A stretch of DNA of 64,000 nt from Palsa-504 sp963753225 (GTDB taxonomy: Bacteria > Actinomycetota > Actinomycetes > Streptosporangiales > Streptosporangiaceae), in NCBI GenBank assembly GCA_963753225.1, contig CAVWBQ010000018.1, forward strand, positions 1 to 64,000. Direction: 5' to 3'. A program made the translations under genes and the position numbers. A model generated the notes under the pieces. It ran no database searches. It was not told the DNA's origin and saw only the letters and a list, made by a program, of their open reading frames with translations. How positions within the stretch are numbered: the first letter of the stretch is position 1; every line of letters starts with the position of its first letter. Shown here piece after piece: positions 59,374-64,000 of the stretch.

Positions 59374-60051
59374 CTACGACTGCTGCCCGGCGATCTTCCG
59401 CAGGGCCACTAGGTCGGTGATGGTGATATCCCGCTGGCCGGTGCTGATGATGCCCCGCCGCCGCCAGTTGGCCAGGGCCCGCGTCACGGTCGCCCGCGAC
59501 GCGCCGGTCAGGCTGGCCAGTTCCTCCTGGGTCAGCGTCATCGGCGTCCGGGCCTCGCTGTCGCGCCAGTCCGCCAGCTCGAGCAGGAGCACGGCCAGCC
59601 GCTGCGCGCCGCTGGTCACCGAGCGGGTGCGCAGCATCGACTCCGCGTCGTTCCACCGCCGGGTGACCATCCGCCGGTAGGCGCGGTCGGCCCCGTCGTG
59701 CGTGTCAAGGAACGCGCTGAACTTCTCGTACGCCACGATCAGCGCGCGCACCGTGCCGACGGCCTGCACGGTGGCGGTCCGGTAGCCGGTGGTCTCGCCG
59801 GCTACCTCTCCGACGGTGTCCCCGCGCCCGCGTAGCGCCAGCGTCAGCTCGTGCCCGTCGCTGGTCACGCCGACGATCTTGACCCAGCCCTCCACCAGCA
59901 CGAACACGTGGGTAGCCGGCTCGCCCTCGACGCACATCACGGTACCGGGCGGATAGACGGCGGTCCGGCCGAGGCCAGCCAGGACGGTCCGCTCATCGTC
60001 GGTGAGCAGAGCCCAGAAGCCCTGGGCAGGTCCCGTCCTGTGCAGGTTCAT
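59374..60051 (-). CDS. Crp/Fnr-family regulator
   Basis: 225 residues: cyclic-nucleotide-binding-type beta barrel (Y-P-P-G-T-V-M-C-V-E-G-E-P-A-T-H-V-F-V-L-V-E-G-W-V-K-I), long dimerisation helix, then a Crp HTH (L-T-Q-E-E-L-A-S-L-T-G-A-S-R-A-T-V-T-R-A-L). The phosphate-binding loop G-R-G-D-T-V-G-E is close to but not identical with the cAMP-binding R-x-S pattern, so the ligand is uncertain. ATG 60051. Convergent with the MFS gene, 22 bp apart. Confidence 0.93.
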   Translation of the reverse strand: MNLHRTGPAQGFWALLTDDERTVLAGLGRTAVYPPGTVMCVEGEPATHVFVLVEGWVKIVGVTSDGHELTLALRGRGDTVGEVAGETTGYRTATVQAVGTVRALIVAYEKFSAFLDTHDGADRAYRRMVTRRWNDAESMLRTRSVTSGAQRLAVLLLELADWRDSEARTPMTLTQEELASLTGASRATVTRALANWRRRGIISTGQRDITITDLVALRKIAGQQS

Positions 60052-60154
60052 ATCACCGTAGCAGTCCAGCAGCCGGCCAGCGGATTGGAGCCTTCCCTGG
60101 CTCTACGATGAGCCATCCCGGGACGGTTGACAAACCCCGAGGTAACACGCGCGT

Positions 60155-60205
60155 CTTCCCGGCCCGCTGAGCCATTGGGGGAACGCTGCTCGGCGGGCCG
60201 GGAAG
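60155..60205. terminator. Large terminator hairpin
   Basis: Perfect 13-bp arms CTTCCCGGCCCGC (60155-60167) and complement (60193-60205) with a 25-nt loop that can pair further (GAGC/GCTC). It lies 77 bp beyond the stop of the minus-strand membrane gene ending at 60282. Confidence 0.55.
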
Positions 60206-60281
60206 AGCCGGGGAGGCGGGGGCGGGGGAGGCGGGCCGGACCGGCAGGTTAGCGGCCAGGAGGCCGGCCCGGCCCGTCTCC

Positions 60282-60854
60282 TCACGCCCCCAGAAGGACC
60301 GCCGCGGTCCAGAGCAGGAAGCACGCGACGGTGATGAAAGTCCAGGTTTGCGCGAGCTGGATCCGCTCCCGCCGGACGCGGGCCGCGCCGAGCATCATGT
60401 CCACGCGCGCCCAGGACCAGGCCGCCTGGCTGTCCTCGACGGACGGCGTGCTCAGCCACCGCACCCGGGGATCGAGTGGCGCGCCCGTCCGCCAGCGGTG
60501 GTCGTTGAGCTGGTCGAGGAGCGGGCGGCCGGCCAGTAGCAGCAGCGCGGCCGTCCGGAGCCAGCACAAGATCACGCAGCCGAGCAGGCTGACGGTCACC
60601 ACGCCCGCCAGCCCGGTGCGCAGTACGGAGGGCGAGAACGTGGCCTCCAGGGCGATACCGATCGTGAGCGCGCTCAGAACGCTTCCGCCCAGGATCGTGC
60701 TGCCACGTGTGTTGCTCAGCAGCACGGCCATCTCGGCGATCTGGTTCTGGGCGGGCCCCCGATCTGGCGCCTCACGGTCGGCACCGAAATGATCGTCACC
60801 GAAGCTGTGTCGCCCTCTCATTGCTTCCGCCGGTACAGCTACGGTCACGGCCAT
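60282..60854 (-). CDS. Unknown three-span membrane protein
   Basis: 190 residues from ATG 60854 (GGAG site 10 bp before). Polar N-terminal ~55 residues, hydrophobic segments at ~55-75 and ~80-110, a ~60-residue cytosolic domain (D-P-R-V-R-W-L-S-T-P-S-V-E-D-S-Q-A-A-W-S), then a last span at the C-terminus. No family recognised with confidence; the layout somewhat resembles small sensor/effector membrane proteins, but that is only a resemblance. Confidence 0.65.
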   Translation of the reverse strand: MAVTVAVPAEAMRGRHSFGDDHFGADREAPDRGPAQNQIAEMAVLLSNTRGSTILGGSVLSALTIGIALEATFSPSVLRTGLAGVVTVSLLGCVILCWLRTAALLLLAGRPLLDQLNDHRWRTGAPLDPRVRWLSTPSVEDSQAAWSWARVDMMLGAARVRRERIQLAQTWTFITVACFLLWTAAVLLGA

Positions 60855-60966
60855 CGCTCTCGCCTCCGTACGTGCGCTTAACCTTCCAGGTAAGCGAATC
60901 AGGCCGGAGGCCCGGCCGCTGCGCCACGCGAGACAGCCTCGCTGTCTCATCTGACGCAGCAGGAAA

Positions 60967-61182
60967 TCAGCCGCAGCCGCAGGCCCCGCCGCAGCAGCCC
61001 CCGCCGCCGGCGGGACCGGCCGGCCGGCCGGAAGCGCGGCCGCCCACCGAGATCGTCGACAGGAGCTTCACCGTGTCGTCGTGGCCCTGCGGGCAGGTGC
61101 ACGGAGCCGAGGACTCGGCCATCGGCCGGTTCAGCTCGAACGTGTCGCCGCAGGCGCGGCAGCGGTACTCGTAACGGGGCAC
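60967..61182 (-). CDS. FmdB-family zinc-ribbon protein
   Basis: 71 residues. M-P-R-Y-E-Y-R-C-R-A-C-G is the FmdB signature, with the second Cys pair in C-T-C-P-Q-G-H, forming a zinc ribbon, and a Gly/Cys-rich C-terminus (G-G-G-G-C-C-G-G-A-C-G-C-G) that could bind metal. Members are small regulators or metal carriers of unclear role. ATG 61182; 22 bp downstream of an MFS gene on the same strand. Confidence 0.9.
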   Translation of the reverse strand: MPRYEYRCRACGDTFELNRPMAESSAPCTCPQGHDDTVKLLSTISVGGRASGRPAGPAGGGGCCGGACGCG

Positions 61183-61204
61183 AGTGCCAGTTTAGCGGGC
61201 CGGT

Positions 61205-63049
61205 TTACGCGCCGGGCGCGGACTCGCTATCCCTCCTGGCCGGGGCGGGCTTGTCGCTGCTCATTCCCGGGGCGGGGGAGCGAAGGCCCGCTCCGTTCGG
61301 GACCATGGCGGCCGGACCGGTTACCGGCGGGACCTTGTCGTCGTAGTAGAACTGCTTGCCGCGCAGCAGCGAGACCAGCGCGCCGGTCAGCGACATGACC
61401 GCGGCCGCGGTGAACACGATGACCAGGCCATGGTGGAACGGCGCCGAGATCAGGTGCGGGAAGAACTGCCTGCCGGTGAGGACCTGTACGTTGTGCGCGG
61501 GCAGGTGCTGCAGCACGCCGGATGGCCTGAGCAGGTTCTGTATCGGGTTGTAGCCGAGCAGCGCGGCGAACAGCGTGCTGACCGGGGGCAGGTGGCTGAC
61601 GTGCGAGGCTACCGCCGTAGGCACGCCCTGGGCGGTCAGGCCGCTGGTCAGCGTGCGGGGCAGGGTCGAGGCCAGCCCGGCGATCATCAGCGAGAAGAAG
61701 ATGCCGATGGACAGGGCCATGCCGGAGTTCTGGAAGGTGGACCGCATGCCCGAGGCCGAACCCCGGTGCCTGGCCGGCACCGAGCTCATGATCGCGGAGG
61801 TGTTCGGCGAGGCGAACAGCCCGGAGCCGACCCCGTTGCCGAAGATCAGCAGCGCGAACACCCAGTAGGAGAAGTCCACCGGGAGCAGCATCAGCCCGAC
61901 GAAGCAGAGAGCCGCCAGCAGCAGGCCGGAGGTGGCGAACAGCCGCTGCCCGTACCGGTCGGACAAGGTGCCCGAGATCGGCCCGGCGATCAGGAAGCCC
62001 GCGGTGAGCGGCAGCATGTAGATCCCGGCCCACAGCGGGGTGACCGCGAAGTCGTAGCCGTGCTGTGGGAGCCAGATGCCCGCGAGCCAGATGACCAGCA
62101 TGAACTGCAAACCGCCGCGGGCGATCGAGCCGAGCAGGCTGGCCGCGTTACCCGCCGTGAAGGCCCGGATCTTGAACAGGCTCATCTGGAACATCGGCTC
62201 GGCGATCTTCGTCTCGAAGATGCAGAACGCGACCAGCACCGCGGCGCCGCCGATCAGCCCGCCGATGATCCAGGGGTTCGTCCACCCGGTCGCGTGCCCG
62301 CCATAGGGCTGAATCCCGTGGGTAATGGCGACCAGCAGCGCCCCCAGGCCCAGCACGAACATGATGTTCCCGACCCAGTCGATCCTGGCGCGCCTGGTGG
62401 TCGCGATCTCGCGCAGGCTCCTGTACGCCCAGACGGTGCCGAACAGCCCGATCGGCACGTTCACCCAGAACACCAGGCGCCAGTCCACCGCAGCCAGCAG
62501 GCCGCCCAGCAGCAGCCCGACGAACTGCCCGGAGATCCCGGCGATCTGGTTGATGCCCAGGGCCATGCCGCGCTTGTTGGCCGGGAAGGCGTCGGTCAGG
62601 ATCGCGGCCGAGTTCGCCATCAGCATCGCCCCGCCGAAGGCCTGCACGAACCGCCATCCGATCAGCCACATCGCCCCGCCCGAGCCGGTCAGCGGGTCGA
62701 GCGACAGCGCGATCGAGGCCAGCGTGAAGACAACGAAGCCCAGGTTGTAGATCTTCACCCGGCCGAACATGTCGCCCAGCCGTCCCAGCGTCACCACACA
62801 CACCGACTGGACGAGCAGGTACCCGAGGATCATCCACAGCAGGTAGGTGATGTTGCCGGGGGCGAGCGGGTTCAGGCCGATGCCGCGGAAGATGGCGGGC
62901 ATCGCGATGATCACGATCGAGGCGTCGATCGTCGCCATCGTCATGCTCAGCGTGGTGTTGGACAGGGCGATCCACTTGTACCGTCCCGCCTGCCCGCCGT
63001 TGGCCGCGGTTGAGCCGTTCACGTGTCCCGAGTCAACGCTTTGCCGCAC
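61205..63049 (-). CDS. DHA2-family MFS exporter
   Basis: 614 residues, about 14 spans. The core has I-A-L-S-N-T-T-L-S-M-T-M-A-T-I-D-A-S-I-V-I (motif D1-like), motif A G-R-L-G-D-M-F-G-R-V, and motif C G-I-S-G-Q-F-V-G-L-L-L-G-G. A 130-residue C-terminal addition includes a long loop between the last two spans and a polar tail. Start GTG 63049, or GTG 63022 nine codons later. Usual substrates are drugs or toxic metabolites. Confidence 0.92.
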   Translation of the reverse strand: MRQSVDSGHVNGSTAANGGQAGRYKWIALSNTTLSMTMATIDASIVIIAMPAIFRGIGLNPLAPGNITYLLWMILGYLLVQSVCVVTLGRLGDMFGRVKIYNLGFVVFTLASIALSLDPLTGSGGAMWLIGWRFVQAFGGAMLMANSAAILTDAFPANKRGMALGINQIAGISGQFVGLLLGGLLAAVDWRLVFWVNVPIGLFGTVWAYRSLREIATTRRARIDWVGNIMFVLGLGALLVAITHGIQPYGGHATGWTNPWIIGGLIGGAAVLVAFCIFETKIAEPMFQMSLFKIRAFTAGNAASLLGSIARGGLQFMLVIWLAGIWLPQHGYDFAVTPLWAGIYMLPLTAGFLIAGPISGTLSDRYGQRLFATSGLLLAALCFVGLMLLPVDFSYWVFALLIFGNGVGSGLFASPNTSAIMSSVPARHRGSASGMRSTFQNSGMALSIGIFFSLMIAGLASTLPRTLTSGLTAQGVPTAVASHVSHLPPVSTLFAALLGYNPIQNLLRPSGVLQHLPAHNVQVLTGRQFFPHLISAPFHHGLVIVFTAAAVMSLTGALVSLLRGKQFYYDDKVPPVTGPAAMVPNGAGLRSPAPGMSSDKPAPARRDSESAPGA

Positions 63050-63110
63050 GTTAACCCAGTCTACAGCGAATCACTTGCTTGATGGCAACTATCTTCTCCG
63101 GGCTGCCGCC

Positions 63111-63740
63111 TCAGGGTGCGAACTGCCCGCCGTCGGCCGGGTCATCCGGGGCGGCGGGCGTCCGCTCGACGATGTAGTACACGGCGACCGCGGCGATCAG
63201 CACGAAGGAGGCGACGTCGCTGAACAGCGCGATCACGATGGCGGCTACGTAGACCAGCCCGCCGCCGACGAACCGCACCCGGGCCGGCCAGTGCCGCTCT
63301 GGCGGCAGCGGCTGCTCCACGCGGTGGCCGTGCAGCGTCCACTCGAAGATCGAGCCGAAGCCGACCGACATGCCGAGGAAGACCCCGCCGTAGAGCATCA
63401 TCGCGACCTGCGTGTTCCAGTCATGCCGGGAGAAGTAGTCCGCCACGTTCGCGGTGGCGAACGGGATCAGCACCACGAACAGGAGCAGGACCAGGTTGAG
63501 GAAGAGCAGCGTCCGGTCCACCTTGACGATGGACCGGACCAGCACGTGGTGGTTGACCCAGACGATGCCGATCATGAAGAAGCTGATCAGGTAGGCGAGG
63601 AACGCCGGCCATTTCTCGTGCAGCTGGTCGGTCAGGGAACCATGCCCGGCGGGCCCGGCCACGGTGAGGTCGAGCGCGAGCAGCGTGATGGCCACGGCGA
63701 AAACGCCGTCGCTGAACGCCTCGAGCCTGGACCGGTCCAT
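63111..63740 (-). CDS. TMEM175-like (DUF1211) channel protein
   Basis: 209 residues, six spans. The N-terminal signature R-L-E-A-F-S-D-G-V-F-A-V-A-I-T-L-L is diagnostic of the bacterial TMEM175 family, tetrameric potassium-permeable channels; the conserved W-V-N-H-H in span 3 is also present. ATG 63740. It is followed 60 bp later by the MFS gene on the same strand and preceded by the partial gene at the window edge. Confidence 0.95.
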   Translation of the reverse strand: MDRSRLEAFSDGVFAVAITLLALDLTVAGPAGHGSLTDQLHEKWPAFLAYLISFFMIGIVWVNHHVLVRSIVKVDRTLLFLNLVLLLFVVLIPFATANVADYFSRHDWNTQVAMMLYGGVFLGMSVGFGSIFEWTLHGHRVEQPLPPERHWPARVRFVGGGLVYVAAIVIALFSDVASFVLIAAVAVYYIVERTPAAPDDPADGGQFAP

Positions 63741-63755
63741 CAGCCTCCCCAGTCT

Positions 63756-64000
63756 TCAGCTGGCCGCGGGTTCCGGATCGACCTTGGCCAGGATCTGGTC
63801 CACGCAGTCCTGGATGCGCCGCTGCCGGCCCGGCATGTCCTTGCTGGCGAAGTTGTCCAGAATGGCCAGCACGCGGTCCTGGCCGTTCAGGATGTCGAGC
63901 TGCTGCTTGGCCATCTCGTGCAGCGCGATCAGGGTCTCGTGGTCGGCGAGGGCACGGCGGTCGCTGGCGGCCTGCGCCCGGTTGGCGCTGACCTGCAGCG
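63756..64000 (-). CDS. Partial gene, possible DUF1003 C-terminus
   Basis: Only the last ~80 codons are in the window. They read V-S-A-N-R-A-Q-A-A-S-D-R-R-A-L-A-D-H-E-T-L, M-A-K-Q-Q-L-D-I-L-N, then D-M-P-G-R-Q-R-R-I-Q and end D-P-E-P-A-A-S, stop at 63756-63758. The charged helical S-x-N-R-x-x-x-x-D-R segment resembles the C-terminus of DUF1003 membrane proteins; the identification is weak without the N-terminal spans. Confidence 0.5.
   Translation of the reverse strand, partial: LQVSANRAQAASDRRALADHETLIALHEMAKQQLDILNGQDRVLAILDNFASKDMPGRQRRIQDCVDQILAKVDPEPAAS

Noticed and set aside
61430..63013. Plus-strand open frame of ~530 codons opposite the second MFS gene
   Set aside because: Composition is Gln/Arg/Asp/Gly-rich without domains or a ribosome site; it mirrors the codon pattern of the MFS gene.

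Overview
The window is high-G+C DNA (roughly 70 percent by eye) with many GTG starts, ATGA/GTGA overlaps and typically actinobacterial families: an HrdB/SigA-type sigma factor, WYL and CGNR regulators, DUF3040, FmdB, an Rv2578c-type radical SAM protein and the classical menaquinone genes. It fits a soil Actinomycetota, perhaps Streptosporangiales-like. The genus cannot be fixed from the sequence alone, and no rRNA or tRNA gene was seen.

Layout. 1-3.5 kb: a RelE/ParE toxin-antitoxin pair and an IS1380-type element that has cut an HNH-endonuclease remnant. 3.9-9.3 kb: trpS behind a tryptophan leader-peptide attenuator, whose leader peptide is also the last 11 codons of the upstream MFS gene; a divergent CGNR-type regulator; an aldo/keto reductase; an LtrA-like membrane protein. 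9.7-15.8 kb: a CBS protein, two translationally coupled ECF sigma factors, small membrane proteins, a helical-repeat protein and a DUF6183-like protein. 15.8-18.8 kb: a decayed accessory patch with frameshifted genes, a transposase stub, a low-G+C membrane protein and a second HNH remnant, partly bounded by a 25-bp direct repeat. 18.8-25 kb: WYL regulator and flavin-type oxidoreductase around a palindromic operator, an MBL-fold hydrolase, a DipZ-like thiol-redox protein and the principal-type sigma factor.

25-29.5 kb holds menE (frameshifted as read), menC and menD, with an RNA-like sequence resembling the right end/omega-RNA of an IS200/IS605 element between menE and menC. 29.6-35.3 kb holds a DDE-transposase IS inserted exactly at the start codon of a histidine-kinase gene, its LuxR-type response regulator, and an FtsX/MacB-type ABC exporter. 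35.4-38.9 kb carries a cupin, an Xre-MmyB regulator fused to a P-loop kinase domain, a LysR regulator and a small unknown protein.

38.9-48.9 kb is a carbon monoxide dehydrogenase cluster: coxM-coxS-coxL with the form I motif AYRCSFR, a CoxI/XdhC maturation factor fused to a YHS domain, CoxG, then five consecutive small single-span membrane proteins. Converging on them are a GIY-YIG-like gene, coxE (VWA) and coxD (MoxR ATPase). With menF at 49-50.4 kb, the window encodes both a CO-oxidising enzyme and several steps of menaquinone synthesis, its plausible electron acceptor.

50.4-64 kb: an MMPL transporter upstream of menF, an intein-containing radical SAM protein, DUF3040, a cytochrome P450, two DHA2-type MFS exporters, a Crp/Fnr regulator, an FmdB zinc ribbon, a TMEM175-like channel and a partial gene at the right edge. 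The most promising observations are the five-gene membrane module in the CODH operon, the attenuator embedded in an upstream coding region, the tnpB-less omega-RNA-like sequence, and a dispersed family of long intergenic hairpins.
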